Assembly (NCBI RefSeq): GCF_003590835.1
Contig: NZ_QYUQ01000002.1
Location: 1,922,001 to 1,986,000 of the forward strand
Source of the DNA: Noviherbaspirillum sedimenti
GTDB lineage: Bacteria; Pseudomonadota; Gammaproteobacteria; Burkholderiales; Burkholderiaceae_D
DNA: 64,000 nucleotides
Direction: 5' to 3'
The notes under the pieces are model-generated. The model did not search any database. It was not told the DNA's origin and was given only the letters and a program-made list of their open reading frames with translations. Of the stretch, positions 27,498 through 40,598 are shown in pieces (position 1 is the first letter of the stretch; every line of letters begins with the position of its first letter). The position numbers and the translations under genes were made by a program.

Positions 27498-28489
27498 GCC
27501 GGGTTTCCCATGCTCTGGTTGCGCAACTGTATGGTGGCGACGAAAAGTTTGCGGATCCGGTTGCGGCTCTTGGCGGGCAGTGTCTTTTCCTCTATACGGG
27601 TGCCGTGATCGGTCCCGCCCATTGCATCGCCATAGTCCTTGCCGAACAAGTCGTACGACTTCCCAATGGCATCCGCGCGGGCGGCGTTTTCACCGCGTAT
27701 CAGGATCGCCACCTTGATGGTGACAATTTTCTTCCAGTGCGTCTTGCGGTTCTTGTCGACTGCCTGTTCGGCGCTGGACGCACCGGCCAACGACAAGGCG
27801 TCGTCCAGGGTGTCGACCTCGCTGGCGCGCAGGTACACGTTGGCAACACCGTCACCATCCTCATCGAGGCCATACAAGATCTGGAAGGACTCGACGCCAC
27901 GCGCTATCGCCACGGCTGTCCAGCTGCTTTTTCCCTTGTATTTGCACCGCAGTTCCGGCTCACCGGTGGCGTCTTCGGCGACGAAAAAAATGCTCCAGCC
28001 GCGCTCGCTTCCTGTGCCGTCCTTCAGGGAAGAAGCGACACTGAAGCCTGCGCAGTTGAGCATGGTTTCATCCCCAAGCTCGCCGCTACCGGCGCCATGA
28101 AAACGGATGCCCAGCACGTCGCTGCCGTTTACGGATTTTTTAACCGGCGACTCCATCGCAATGCCGGTACTTTTCAGGCTGCGCGCATCCATGCCGATGA
28201 TGTTGGCGCTGTCAGTCGTCGCCGTCAGCCGGATAGCACCCGCGCCATCCCAGTCCTCATACCCGGCCTGGTGCAAGGCCCTGACAATGAGTTCAATCGC
28301 ATGGCGCCCGCTTTCCTGGATCACCACAACGTCATCGTTTGTAATGTAGGCAGATTTACTGCTCAATAACAGCAGCGTGGCGGCCAGAATCACAACCAGA
28401 CTCAATGACATCGACACCATCAACTCGACCAGGGTCAGCCCGGCATGATGCAGCCTGGTCCGGCAATGAAGCATGTAGTTTCTCCACAT
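27494..28489 (-). CDS. pilW: Type IV pilus assembly protein PilW
   Basis: A 331-residue minor pilin. The prepilin signal HHAGLTLVELMVSMSLSLVV lies about 15 residues from the start, which is placed at 28489 because GGGAGG precedes it at good spacing. The long C-terminal domain, containing ESGRHAIELIVRALHQAGYEDW, is typical for PilW. PilW with PilV, PilX and FimT forms the initiation complex at the pilus tip. It begins 12 bases after the pilV stop and overlaps pilX by 4 bases. Confidence 0.87.
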   Translation of the reverse strand: MWRNYMLHCRTRLHHAGLTLVELMVSMSLSLVVILAATLLLLSSKSAYITNDDVVVIQESGRHAIELIVRALHQAGYEDWDGAGAIRLTATTDSANIIGMDARSLKSTGIAMESPVKKSVNGSDVLGIRFHGAGSGELGDETMLNCAGFSVASSLKDGTGSERGWSIFFVAEDATGEPELRCKYKGKSSWTAVAIARGVESFQILYGLDEDGDGVANVYLRASEVDTLDDALSLAGASSAEQAVDKNRKTHWKKIVTIKVAILIRGENAARADAIGKSYDLFGKDYGDAMGGTDHGTRIEEKTLPAKSRNRIRKLFVATIQLRNQSMGNPA

Positions 28490-28500
28490 GGCGCCTCCCG

Positions 28501-29049
28501 TCAGGAACGGACCAGCAAGACGAATTGCGGAACAGCCGCGAGCGTTGCGGCGCCAGCCTTGACCTCGCCCGGATTCCGCCAGCCGACCTTGACCACAATG
28601 GGTGCGTCGCTGCCGGCGCTGCCACAATCCCAATGATAGGTTTGAGCTTTGTCATCCCAAGGCGTAGCATCACGACAGACTTTGATCCGGCCCTGCGGCA
28701 ACAAATTCTGGAGCCGCCTTTGTACTTCGTAACTGGCGAATGCCACCATGCTTGCGCCGTCACATCCTGCTGCGGCGCCATAACAGAGCGCAGCGGGTAT
28801 GGCGGCTTGCTCGCTGCTTTTGAAATCCAGTGTCAGCAGGGGATTACTTGCCTCACTGATGCGGACCTGGTCGGCGACGTCGGTCGCCAGTTGCAGTGCG
28901 ATATTGTGGAACCCGGATTGCTGGGTGGTACGGAGCGCGGTCAACTGTATGGAAGCCGCGCCGATGACGCCCAACGACAGGATGCACAGGGACACCAGCA
29001 CTTCGACCAATGAAAATCCCGCGCCTGTTTGCTTTGTCCGTTTTCGCAT
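28501..29049 (-). CDS. pilV: Type IV pilus modification/minor pilin PilV
   Basis: A 182-residue minor pilin and first gene of the pilin operon. The prepilin motif GAGFSLVEVLVSLCILSLGV, followed by GAASIQLTALRTTQQSGFHN, matches the PilV family. I chose the ATG at 29049, giving a basic 11-residue leader; the frame continues to 29091. The rest has Cys residues (CYGAAAGCDG) likely forming a disulfide. A TTGCAT/ATGCAA inverted repeat lies 20-45 bases upstream. A hypothetical gene and the IS66 element lie upstream on this strand. Confidence 0.86.
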   Translation of the reverse strand: MRKRTKQTGAGFSLVEVLVSLCILSLGVIGAASIQLTALRTTQQSGFHNIALQLATDVADQVRISEASNPLLTLDFKSSEQAAIPAALCYGAAAGCDGASMVAFASYEVQRRLQNLLPQGRIKVCRDATPWDDKAQTYHWDCGSAGSDAPIVVKVGWRNPGEVKAGAATLAAVPQFVLLVRS

Positions 29050-29156
29050 ATGGGTGTCGCCCTGTGTGTCATTGCATTTTTGATAATGCAAACGATACTA
29101 GGGAAAACACCGGGCGCGCATCTCATATTCATGGGAGGCGCAGAGAGAAAATCACT

Positions 29157-29756
29157 TCATTTGATTTGGCTTAAGCGACTGCCGTTCATCGACACTGGCT
29201 TAAGCGGCGCGCAAGATGAACACCTTGAAAAACTGTTTGGCAACCGCAAGCTCGGCGGCCAACAGCGGGTCGGTAACCGCATCGGCGACAAGCGACAAGC
29301 AACAAGCAACAAGCTCACGCCCGCCGCGCGCAAGCTGGGAAGCGACGTTCTACCGTTCCAGCGGGCGGCGCTGCGGAGGTCCTCCCTACTTTCCTCACCT
29401 GAAGCATCGGGATGGCAACTGAAGAATCGCGCCAGCGTCATGTCTCGCTCCGCAGCGAGCAAGACCATGGCGTTATTGCCGATCTTGCTGTGGCGTTCTG
29501 GGTAACTGAAGATAAAAAAATCACACGCGACGGTGGATGAAAATTCAATGGCCCGCCGCACCAGATCCGATGCCAGGCTTTCCGATTCGTGCGCACGCCA
29601 GATTTCTTCTTCAGAAAAATCCGCGAGACTCTGACAGATCAGGCAGGCCCGGCCTTCATCGCTTTCGTAGAAGGAAATAACGAACTGGGCACGTCCAAGT
29701 AATATACGTAAGCGCCTCATCTGTACCGTCTGGACGATTTTATCCAAATAATCCAC
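29157..29756 (-). CDS. Hypothetical protein whose 5' part has been replaced by IS66 sequence
   Basis: The 199-residue frame is of unknown function. The first 16 codons (MDYLDKIVQTVQMRRL) lie within the left end of the IS66 element; the remainder belongs to the host sequence cut by the insertion. The host part includes FVISFYESDEGRACLICQSLADFSEEEIW and DFFIFSYPERHSKIGNNAMVLL, which look like real protein, while the last 85 residues are Arg/Ser/Leu-rich and may be non-coding. When the element is removed in silico the frame meets a TGA a few codons upstream, so the original start is unclear. It could be a decayed gene. Confidence 0.35.
   Translation of the reverse strand: MDYLDKIVQTVQMRRLRILLGRAQFVISFYESDEGRACLICQSLADFSEEEIWRAHESESLASDLVRRAIEFSSTVACDFFIFSYPERHSKIGNNAMVLLAAERDMTLARFFSCHPDASGEESREDLRSAARWNGRTSLPSLRAAGVSLLLVACRLSPMRLPTRCWPPSLRLPNSFSRCSSCAPLKPVSMNGSRLSQIK
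29287..29314. repeat. Four tandem heptamers (GACAAGC/AACAAGC)
   Basis: GACAAGC, GACAAGC, AACAAGC, AACAAGC follow directly one after another. The array lies in the low-complexity 3' part of the hypothetical frame next to the IS66 element. Confidence 0.8.
29700..29707. repeat. Left 8-bp target site duplication of the IS66 element
   Basis: TAATATAC directly abuts the left inverted repeat and is identical to the bases at 32209-32216. Eight bases is the usual duplication length for IS66-family elements. Confidence 0.92.
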
Positions 29757-29789
29757 GATAGTTCCCGCTATTTTTTAGTGGGAACTATC
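29757..29789 (+). promoter_or_regulatory. Hairpin just before IS66 tnpA
   Basis: GATAGTTCCC (29757-29766) and GGGAACTATC (29780-29789) form a perfect 10-bp stem ending directly at the tnpA ATG. The stem would sequester the ribosome site in transcripts entering from outside, a control seen in several insertion sequences. Here that role is inferred. Confidence 0.6.
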
Positions 29790-30209
29790 ATGGATTCATT
29801 GATTTTAGAGGGGCGTCGCAAGCGGCGCCCGAATTTTCCGGTTGCGTTCAAACGGCAGCTGGCACAGCAGGCCAGCGAGCCTGGCGCTTCCGTTTCCCAT
29901 CTGGCGCAGCAGCACGGCATCAACGCCAACATGCTGTTCAAGTGGCGGCGCCATTTGGTGGCTGGCCTGTTCGATGCTGCGCCAGCGCCTCAGGCCATGT
30001 TGCCCGTCACGATAGTCGAGAGAGCGGCAGCGGTCGCGCCCACATCAACGCCTCGACTTGCGGCGACGACGGAGACGGCAAGCACAACGAACACGTGCGT
30101 TGCGCGACAAGGCATCATCGAAATCGCCATCGCCGATGTGACGGTCCGATTCGATGGCCATGCCGATCTGGCCATGCTGCACGCGATTCTGCGGATGGTG
30201 CGCGCATGA
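29790..30209 (+). CDS. tnpA: IS66 family accessory protein TnpA
   Basis: A 139-residue DNA-binding protein of the IS66 Orf1 type. The N-terminal helix-turn-helix (RRPNFPVAFKRQLAQQASEP then VSHLAQQHGINANMLFKWRR) is the IS3/IS66-like pattern. It is required with TnpB and TnpC for transposition. The ATG at 29790 follows the hairpin directly; a GTG at 29778 is possible but lies inside the stem. Its stop overlaps the tnpB start (ATGA at 30206-30209), implying coupled translation. Confidence 0.92.
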   Translation: MDSLILEGRRKRRPNFPVAFKRQLAQQASEPGASVSHLAQQHGINANMLFKWRRHLVAGLFDAAPAPQAMLPVTIVERAAAVAPTSTPRLAATTETASTTNTCVARQGIIEIAIADVTVRFDGHADLAMLHAILRMVRA

Positions 30210-30553
30210 TGGGCCTGCCGGCGGGAACACGCATCTGGATCGCCGCAGGCATCACCGACATGCGGGCAGGCATGAATGGCCTGGCGGCCAAGGTGCAAAT
30301 GACCCTGGCCGAGGAGCCGCTCTCAGGCCATGTGTTCGTCTTCCGTGGCCGGCGTGGCAATGTCATCAAGGTGCTGTGGGCCACCGGCGATGGACTATGT
30401 CTACTCATCAAGCGGCTTGAGCATGGCCGGTTTGTCTGGCCACAAGCCGACAGCGGCAAGATCCACCTGACCCCGGCGCAGCTGTCCATGCTGCTGGAGG
30501 GGATCAACTGGAAGCAGCCGGAACGCACCGGGCCACCGCTTTCCTTGTTGTAA
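30206..30553 (+). CDS. tnpB: IS66 family accessory protein TnpB
   Basis: A 115-residue IS66 Orf2 protein. The conserved sequence includes GTRIWIAAGITDMRAGMNGL, GHVFVFRGRRGNVIKVLWA and FVWPQADSGKIHLTPAQLSMLLEG. Its biochemical role is not known, but it is essential for IS66 transposition. The gene starts within the last codons of tnpA and ends 30 bases before tnpC. Intact, normal length. Confidence 0.95.
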   Translation: MMGLPAGTRIWIAAGITDMRAGMNGLAAKVQMTLAEEPLSGHVFVFRGRRGNVIKVLWATGDGLCLLIKRLEHGRFVWPQADSGKIHLTPAQLSMLLEGINWKQPERTGPPLSLL

Positions 30554-30583
30554 ACATTCCGGCAAGCGCGTAAACTGCCGCGC

Positions 30584-32153
30584 ATGCCTGTCACCCCCGC
30601 CTCACTGCCGGACGATATTGATGCCCTGAAGGCTTTGCTATTGCGCCGCGACGACGAGCTCCAGCAATTGCGCCATACCGTGTCGACGCTGGAGCTGGCA
30701 CTTTCCGTGCGCACGCTCGAAATCGAGCAGCTGCAACTGCAGATCGCCAAACTCAAGCGCATGCAGTTCGGCCGCAAGTCCGAGAAGATCGACAAGAAAC
30801 TCGAGCAGCTGGAAACGCGTCTGGAAGATCTGCTTGCCGAGGAAGGCGCTGCCGAACAGAAGCAGCCGGAAACAGTAACGCCCCGGCAGAAGTCGGCACG
30901 CCAGCCATTGCCTGACCACCTGCCGCGCGAAGACCACATCATCGAGCCAGAGGTCCAAGCCTGCCCGGCATGTGGCGGCGACCTCAAGTCGCTCGGCGAA
31001 GACGTTTCCGAACAGCTGGAAATCATCGACGCCGCCTTCAAGGTGATTCGTCACGTACGCCGTAAAAAAGCCTGTGGCTGCTGCGACGTGATCGTCCAGG
31101 CGGCCGCACCGAGTCGGCCGATCCAGCGCAGTTTCGCCGGCCCCCGGTCTGCTGGCCAACATCGCCGTGGGGAAATTCGCCGATCATCAACCGCTGTATC
31201 GCCAATCGGTCATCCACGCCAGGAAAGGGGTGGATCTGGATCCCGCCACCACAGGGCGCTGGATGGGCGCATGCGGTGTGCTGATTACCCCTCTGGTGGA
31301 GGCACTGCGCCGCCATGTACTGGCCCCGGGCAAGATTCATGCGGACGAGACGCCGATGCCGGTACTGTCTCCCGGCAATGGTCAGACGAAGACGGGCCGA
31401 CTCTGGGTGTACGTCAGGGATGATCGCAATGCCGGCTCGTCCGCTCCAGCGGCCGTGTGGTTTGCCTATTCGCCGAACCGCCAGGGCCAGCATCCGCAGT
31501 CGCACCTGGCCGGATTTGCCGGCGTGGTTCAGGCTGACGCATTTCCAGGCTTCAACGCGATCTATGCGGATGGCCAGGTAAAGGAAGCGGCATGCTGGGC
31601 ACATGCCCGTCGCAAGCTCCATGACCTGCACGTGCGCAAGGCTACGCCCACCTCTACCGAAGCGCTGCGACGGATTGGCGAGCTGTATGCCATCGAAGCG
31701 CAAATCCGTGGGCAACCACCGGACGAGCGGCAACGGATTCGGCAACAGCAGGCCAGGCCCCTGCTGGACGATCTTGAAATCTGGCTGCGACAGCGGCTGT
31801 TGACACTATCGACCCAATCGGACACGACCAAGGCCATCAACTACGCGCTCAACCAGTGGCAGGCGCTGGTCTATTATTGCGACGATGGCATGGCAGAGAT
31901 CGACAATAATATCGCGGAGAATGCCTTGCGCGGCGTCTGTCTTGGCAGGAAGAATTTCCTGTTCCTGGGGGCTGACAGCGGTGGCGAGCGTGCTGCCGCC
32001 ATGTACTCGCTCATCGGCTCAGCCCGCCTCAACGGCATCGATCCGGAAGCGTACCTGCGCCATGTGTTTACCCACATCGCAGACTATCCGATCAATCGCG
32101 TGGCAGATCTCCTGCCATGGAACGTCGCAGAGCGCCTGAAAAAATCAGCCTGA
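30584..32153 (+). pseudogene. tnpC: IS66 transposase TnpC, frameshifted
   Basis: The IS66 DDE transposase should be about 520 residues. Here the N-terminal half (coiled coil, zinc-finger CPACGGDLKSLGE... and KKACGCCDVIVQAAAPSRP) is in one frame and the rest (NIAVGKFADHQPLYRQSVIH onward) in another. The break is at a run of five C (31141-31145), where four would restore GPGLLANIAVGKF-type sequence. The second part keeps the catalytic acids: KIHADETPM, VQADAFPGF and EIDNNIAENALRG. The gene is probably inactive, unless the C run is a sequencing error or supports slippage. Confidence 0.9.
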
Positions 32154-32186
32154 GTCCCGCATCACCATCAGCACCGAAAGTCAATG

Positions 32187-32208
32187 ACGGTGCTGATGAG
32201 GTGCTTAC
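32187..32208. repeat. Right inverted repeat of the IS66 element
   Basis: The complement reads GTAAGCACCTCATCAGCACCGT and matches the left repeat at 29708-29729 in 19 of 22 positions, with mismatches at positions 7, 15 and 17. Confidence 0.92.
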
Positions 32209-32216
32209 TAATATAC
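32209..32216. repeat. Right 8-bp target site duplication of the IS66 element
   Basis: TAATATAC, identical to 29700-29707, follows the right inverted repeat. Confidence 0.92.
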
Positions 32217-32444
32217 TTCCTGCCTGAGCCGCTCAACCCGCACAGCGTCACGTTCCGACTTAATCCGGAAACGTTTTAATTGAGATGTGCGTAACAGCGT
32301 GGAAACCATGTGTTAGCTGATTCGAATGGCCCCTGCGGCAGAGCAAGGCAGCCTGAGGCAAGAAGTCGCCCCGATGGGGCCGCGGTGCAGAAGGGGGTGG
32401 ATCGCCCCTTGAATGTGCAGGCAAATAAATCGTCCGCGCAAAGC
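32217..32444. other. Intergenic stretch between IS66 and the rRNA terminator
   Basis: No gene or RNA was recognised. A CCCCGATGGGG palindrome lies near 32370. Open frames on either strand show no ribosome site or recognisable product. Confidence 0.5.
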
Positions 32445-32480
32445 GAAACGCCCCGGCTTCTTTCGAAGTCGGGGCGTTTC
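32445..32480 (-). terminator. rRNA operon terminator
   Basis: GAAACGCCCCGGCTTC (32445-32460) pairs with GAAGTCGGGGCGTTTC (32465-32480) over 16 positions with one G-T pair and a four-base loop. It lies just downstream of the 5S gene on the minus strand. T-rich sequence follows within the stem end. Confidence 0.88.
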
Positions 32481-32491
32481 TGGGGTAAATA

Positions 32492-32606
32492 GCCTGACGA
32501 TGACCTACTTTCACACTGGTTGCAGCACTATCATCGGCGCGAAGTCGTTTCACGGTCCTGTTCGGGATGGGAAGGGGTGGTACCAACTTGCTATGGTCAT
32601 CAGGCA
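32492..32606 (-). rRNA. rrf: 5S ribosomal RNA
   Basis: Read on the minus strand it begins TGCCTGATGACCATAGCAAG and contains the conserved CCCATCCCGAACAGG loop and GATGATAGTG segment, ending in a complement of the 5' strand (CGATGACC... GTCATCGTCAGGC). About 115 nt, normal. Last gene of the 16S-tRNA-23S-5S operon. Confidence 0.95.
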
Positions 32607-32767
32607 TAACTTGTAGTGTCATTTGTGGTGCCCGTTGAGCTGGGCATCGCAAACAACGCAATCCGGGAAGAAGCAATAGTTTAGGGTGCTATATATATTG
32701 GCGGTTGTGATTGCCAGAATCGATCATGGCATTCACAGCATACTCGTCATCCATAACATCAAGGTTA

Positions 32768-35647
<2,880 letters not shown>

Positions 35648-35943
35648 TAACGTTGATCTCTCGGTTTGTTCCCATTCCAAGAGACGTCATAGAGTTATTC
35701 TGAGTTTGTTGCGTTTGCCGTAATCCAGCCATTCTCGCTTGCGCGGGAACGCTTTCATACTTCGATGATTGATACAATCACAACCCACCAGTCTTTCCAA
35801 TGCATTCCTGCATCAGGCCAACTGATAAATTTCTTTACTATTACTTCTTCCAGATTGTTAAAGAACAAAACAGCCAATGGTCTTCTAAAAACCAAACCAG
35901 AGTCTCGTCATACTGACTGACTGTGGTTTGACCTTTGTGAAAC

Positions 35944-36019
35944 TGGTGGAGGTTGACGGGATCGAACCGACGACCCCCTGCTTGCAAAGCAGGTGCTCTC
36001 CCAGCTGAGCTAAACCCCC
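35944..36019 (-). tRNA. alaT: tRNA-Ala (anticodon TGC)
   Basis: The minus strand reads GGGGGTTTAGCTCAGCTGGG at the 5' end, with anticodon loop CTTTGCAAG (TGC), the GGTTCGATCCC T arm and CCTCCACCA at the 3' end, CCA encoded. 76 nt. It lies in the 16S-23S spacer after tRNA-Ile. Confidence 0.97.
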
Positions 36020-36026
36020 GTATTCC

Positions 36027-36103
36027 TGGTGGGTCTGGTTGGGCTCGAACCAACGACCCCCGCGTTATCAACACGGTGCTCTAACCAGCTGAGCTACAGA
36101 CCC
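36027..36103 (-). tRNA. ileT: tRNA-Ile (anticodon GAT)
   Basis: The minus strand reads GGGTCTGTAGCTCAGCTGGT, with anticodon loop TTGATAA (GAT), GGTTCGAGCCC T arm and encoded CCA. 77 nt. It lies between 16S and tRNA-Ala in the spacer, the usual order for rRNA operons. Confidence 0.97.
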
Positions 36104-36206
36104 GCTTGATCAGACCTCAATTGCCCCGTGGTGCTGCGGGCACTGTTTTCTGTTCTCTTCAACTAACAGACCGATAAGTGTGAGCGCTCAACTTGCATGC
36201 ATACTC

Positions 36207-37742
<1,536 letters not shown>

Positions 37743-37925
37743 AATCTCTGTTTTGTGTCCTTGCGGACAGGTTCCGAAGAACCGTCGCTCACTCAAAATA
37801 CTGACAGGATCAATCCTTGCGGACTGACCTATTTTCTTCTGTGCGAGCACTTGATATTTTAAGCTTGACGCTGGCTACCCAGCGCTGCACTCCATCAAGC
37901 GCCCACACTTATCGGCTGTTAATTT

Positions 37926-37934
37926 TTAAAGAAC
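37926..37934 (-). promoter_or_regulatory. boxA-like antitermination site in the rRNA leader
   Basis: The minus strand reads GTTCTTTAA followed by AAATTAACAGCC, similar to the boxA consensus TGCTCTTTA in rRNA leaders where NusB/NusE act. It lies about 185 nt before the 16S start. The leader between promoter P2 and 16S has no coding content. Confidence 0.55.
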
Positions 37935-38004
37935 TTTCTTTTCTGCTTTGCCAGGTGACCGGCAGGCTGCGAAGCGTTTTGTTCGTCAGCAGCAGAGAGG
38001 CAAG

Positions 38005-38033
38005 ATTATGATGCGTTTCAAAGTTTTCGTCAA
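38005..38033 (-). promoter_or_regulatory. rRNA operon promoter P2
   Basis: On the minus strand TTGACG (38028-38033) and CATAAT (38005-38010) are separated by exactly 17 bases. The site lies about 260 bases upstream of 16S, as expected for the proximal promoter. Confidence 0.75.
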
Positions 38034-38300
38034 CCGCGTTTTTGAAGAATTTTTCAACCCTCTCCAACGCCGCCTCTCCTTCACCCCACCCGGACTTGCC
38101 GGACGGAACACCAGACAATCCACCGGCACAGACACGCAGGCCTGAAAAACAAGGAACCGGGCCAAAGCGCCGGATCAATGCAACCGAGGGGATTTGCTGC
38201 CAGGGAGGACGTACTGCTTTGACCAACTTCCGCAATCAAACTTCTCTTCCTTCGCCGCTTCAACACTCTTGCGAGTCGTCGGTGGCAACGAAGAAGCAGG

Positions 38301-38329
38301 ATTATGGGGCTTGCAACGGAAACCGTCCA
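38301..38329 (-). promoter_or_regulatory. Possible rRNA operon promoter P1
   Basis: On the minus strand TGGACG (38324-38329), a 17-base spacer and CATAAT (38301-38306). It is about 300 bases upstream of P2 and after the nrdR stop, consistent with tandem rRNA promoters. The -35 box is weaker. The 38034-38391 stretch otherwise holds no gene. Confidence 0.5.
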
Positions 38330-38391
38330 CTTCTTTCGGCGACTTTTTTCGTGAAATTTCCCCGGCCAGATTATTGACTTGCCCGGCAAGC

Positions 38392-38862
38392 TTATTTGCC
38401 TGCCGGCTTGCGCTCCTGACCAACCTCGGCGATCGCATCCTGGAATTCGGTTACATCCTCAAAACTCTTGTAAACCGAGGCAAAGCGGATATAGGCAATC
38501 TTGTCCATGCGCTTCAGCTCGTGCATCACCAGTTCGCCGATGCGGCCAGACATGACTTCGCGCTCGCCACTGGAGCGCAGCTTTTCTTCGATCCTGTGTA
38601 TGGCGGCATCAATCGCTTCGGCAGAAACCGGCCGCTTGCGCAGCGCCAGCATGAAACTGGCGCGCAATTTGGTTGGGTCAAATTCGGTGCGACTGCCATT
38701 TTTCTTGACGATCACAGGCATCGCCAGCTCGATACGCTCGTAAGTGGTAAAGCGCTTGTCGCAGTGCACGCAGCGACGGCGGCGGCGAATTGAATCACCC
38801 TCTTCCGATACCCGCGTATCAAGGACTTGCGTATCTTCGTGCTGACAAAAGGGACATTTCAT
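38392..38862 (-). CDS. nrdR: Transcriptional repressor NrdR
   Basis: NrdR represses ribonucleotide reductase genes in response to ATP/dATP levels. The 156-residue protein has an N-terminal zinc ribbon (MKCPFC... [17 protein letters not shown]) and an ATP-cone at about 47-137 ([20 protein letters not shown]). Full length. It follows glyA by 92 bases on the same strand, a pairing common in beta- and gammaproteobacteria, and is probably transcribed from the glyA riboswitch-controlled promoter. Confidence 0.96.
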   Translation of the reverse strand: MKCPFCQHEDTQVLDTRVSEEGDSIRRRRRCVHCDKRFTTYERIELAMPVIVKKNGSRTEFDPTKLRASFMLALRKRPVSAEAIDAAIHRIEEKLRSSGEREVMSGRIGELVMHELKRMDKIAYIRFASVYKSFEDVTEFQDAIAEVGQERKPAGK

Positions 38863-38954
38863 TGCGAGATTCTTGTTCTAATCATTACACCTCGAGAAAC
38901 CGGCTTCGATAGCGCCTTCGCCCCAAACGGGTTACGAAGGCGCTTTGACGCAGA

Positions 38955-40202
38955 TTACTTCGCGTAGACCGGGAAGGCGTCAGTCAGTTTCTTGACTTCG
39001 GCCTTGACTCGTTCAATGGTCGCGGCATCCTGCGGGTTATCCAGCACATCGGCGATCAAGTGACCAACCTTGGTCGCTTCAGCTTCCGTGAAACCGCGCG
39101 TGGTCATGGCCGGGCTACCAAGGCGAATGCCAGACGTCACGAATGGCTTCTGCGGGTCATTCGGGATGCCGTTCTTGTTGCAGGTGATGTGCGCCGCACC
39201 CAGAATAGCTTCAGCTTCCTTGCCGGTCAGCCCCTTTGCACGCAGATCGACCAGCATCACGTGGGACTCGGTGCGGCCGGAGACGATACGCAAGCCACGC
39301 TCGATCAGCGCCTTGGCGAGTGCATCGGCGTTCTTCACGACTTGCTGCTGGTAAGCCTTGAATTCCGGCGTCAGCGCTTCCTGGAATGCCACCGCCTTGC
39401 CGGCAATGACGTGCATCAGCGGGCCGCCCTGGATGCCGGGGAAAATTGCCGAGTTGATGGCTTTTTCGAATTCTGCCTTCATCAGGATCACGCCACCGCG
39501 CGGACCGCGCAGGGATTTGTGCGTGGTCGAAGTAACAAAGTCGGCGTACGGCACCGGATTCGGATAGACACCGGCGGCGATCAGGCCGGCGTAGTGCGCC
39601 ATATCGACCATGAAGTAGGCACCAACTTCCTTGGCGATTTTCGAGAAACGTTCGAAATCGATGCGCAGCGCATAAGCAGATGCGCCGGCGATGATCAGCT
39701 TGGGCTTGTGCTCGCGCGCCAGGCGTTCCATGGCTTCGTAATCAATTTCTTCCTTGTCGTTCAGGCCGTATGAAACGACATTGAACCATTTGCCGGACAT
39801 GTTCAGCGCCATGCCATGGGTCAGGTGGCCGCCTTCGGCCAGCGACATGCCCATGATGGTGTCGCCAGGTTTTAGCATGGCGAAGAATACGCCCTGGTTG
39901 GCTTGCGAGCCGGAATTGGGCTGCACGTTGGCGGCTTCAGCGCCGAACAATTGTTTCAGGCGATTGATCGCCAGGGTTTCGACAACATCGACATACTCGC
40001 AGCCACCATAGTAGCGCTTGCCGGGATAGCCTTCGGCGTATTTATTGGTCAACTGCGAACCCTGGGCTTCCATCACCGCGGGCGATGTATAGTTCTCCGA
40101 AGCGATCAGTTCGATATGGTCTTGCTGGCGGGTGTTTTCCTGCTGGATGGCGGACCAAAGTTCCGGGTCGACCTTGGCAAGGGTGTGGTCTTTTGCGAAC
40201 AT
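38955..40202 (-). CDS. glyA: Serine hydroxymethyltransferase
   Basis: GlyA converts serine and tetrahydrofolate to glycine and 5,10-methylene-tetrahydrofolate. The 415-residue PLP enzyme shows the Schiff-base lysine in [15 protein letters not shown] near residue 229, the N-terminal [19 protein letters not shown] segment and GGHLTHG. Normal length; the start [13 protein letters not shown] is typical. It is preceded by a ZTP riboswitch and a good promoter, which links its expression to the folate-dependent purine intermediate ZTP. nrdR follows. Confidence 0.98.
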   Translation of the reverse strand: MFAKDHTLAKVDPELWSAIQQENTRQQDHIELIASENYTSPAVMEAQGSQLTNKYAEGYPGKRYYGGCEYVDVVETLAINRLKQLFGAEAANVQPNSGSQANQGVFFAMLKPGDTIMGMSLAEGGHLTHGMALNMSGKWFNVVSYGLNDKEEIDYEAMERLAREHKPKLIIAGASAYALRIDFERFSKIAKEVGAYFMVDMAHYAGLIAAGVYPNPVPYADFVTSTTHKSLRGPRGGVILMKAEFEKAINSAIFPGIQGGPLMHVIAGKAVAFQEALTPEFKAYQQQVVKNADALAKALIERGLRIVSGRTESHVMLVDLRAKGLTGKEAEAILGAAHITCNKNGIPNDPQKPFVTSGIRLGSPAMTTRGFTEAEATKVGHLIADVLDNPQDAATIERVKAEVKKLTDAFPVYAK

Positions 40203-40299
40203 GAGAAATTACTCCAATTGATGAATTCAAAATGCCTGGGCTCAATCGAATGAGGGCCAACAGGAAATGACAGGCAGCCTCAATCGTGCTTTCCATTTG

Positions 40300-40400
40300 G
40301 GCTGCCCAGGCGAACGGCGGAAGAAATCTCACGTTCCCCGGTGGATATCCACCTTGTCACCGGAATGCGTATTCCGGTTTTTCGCCAGTCACGTGAGACG
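40300..40400 (-). promoter_or_regulatory. ZTP (pfl motif) riboswitch controlling glyA
   Basis: The minus-strand leader carries the pfl-motif pattern: CTCACGTGACTGGCG at the 5' side, a variable hairpin (CCGGAATACGCATTCCGG), then CCACCGGGGAACGTGAG, which pairs with the first segment, and a downstream CCGTTCGCCTGGGCAGC that matches the conserved CCGCCUGGGC module. Pfl RNAs bind ZTP/ZMP and turn on genes of one-carbon and purine metabolism; glyA is a classic target. It ends about 100 bases before the glyA start, leaving room for an expression platform. Confidence 0.88.
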
Positions 40401-40412
40401 AAATGGTCGTAA

Positions 40413-40441
40413 ATTGTATGATAAGCCCTTGATTTGAGCAA
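40413..40441 (-). promoter_or_regulatory. glyA promoter
   Basis: On the minus strand TTGCTC (40436-40441), a 17-base spacer and TACAAT (40413-40418). The predicted start near 40406 is just before the riboswitch. Confidence 0.75.
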
Positions 40442-40598
40442 GAATTCTGCGGTTCAGCCGCTGCCGCACCGCCGTCGCCACATGGTGAATTGCGGTATGA
40501 ATGTTAGGCCAGCAGGGGCAAACGGATGTCGTTGACGGGCTCGGGCAAGCGCCGCAGCATAATTTTGCCTATAATCAACAGTTATTCAAGAGGATATG

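Larger units (their letters stand above)
29708..32208 (+). mobile_element. IS66-family insertion sequence, 2501 bp
   Basis: The element is bounded by imperfect 22-bp inverted repeats: GTAAGCGCCTCATCTGTACCGT on the left (29708-29729) and the complement of 32187-32208 on the right, with 19 of 22 matches. Perfect 8-bp direct repeats (TAATATAC) flank it. It carries the three IS66 genes tnpA, tnpB and tnpC in the canonical overlapping order. tnpC has a one-base insertion, so this copy is probably not autonomous now. The intact target duplication suggests a fairly recent insertion. It sits between an rRNA operon terminator and the pilin operon. Confidence 0.95.

Noticed and set aside
29330..29420. 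GAGGAAAGT-containing sequence resembling part of RNase P RNA
   Set aside because: Only a short match on the minus strand; the other conserved RNase P segments are missing.
37948..38145. 65-codon plus-strand open frame in the rRNA upstream region
   Set aside because: Overlaps the rRNA promoter P2 on the opposite strand and has no ribosome site or similarity.
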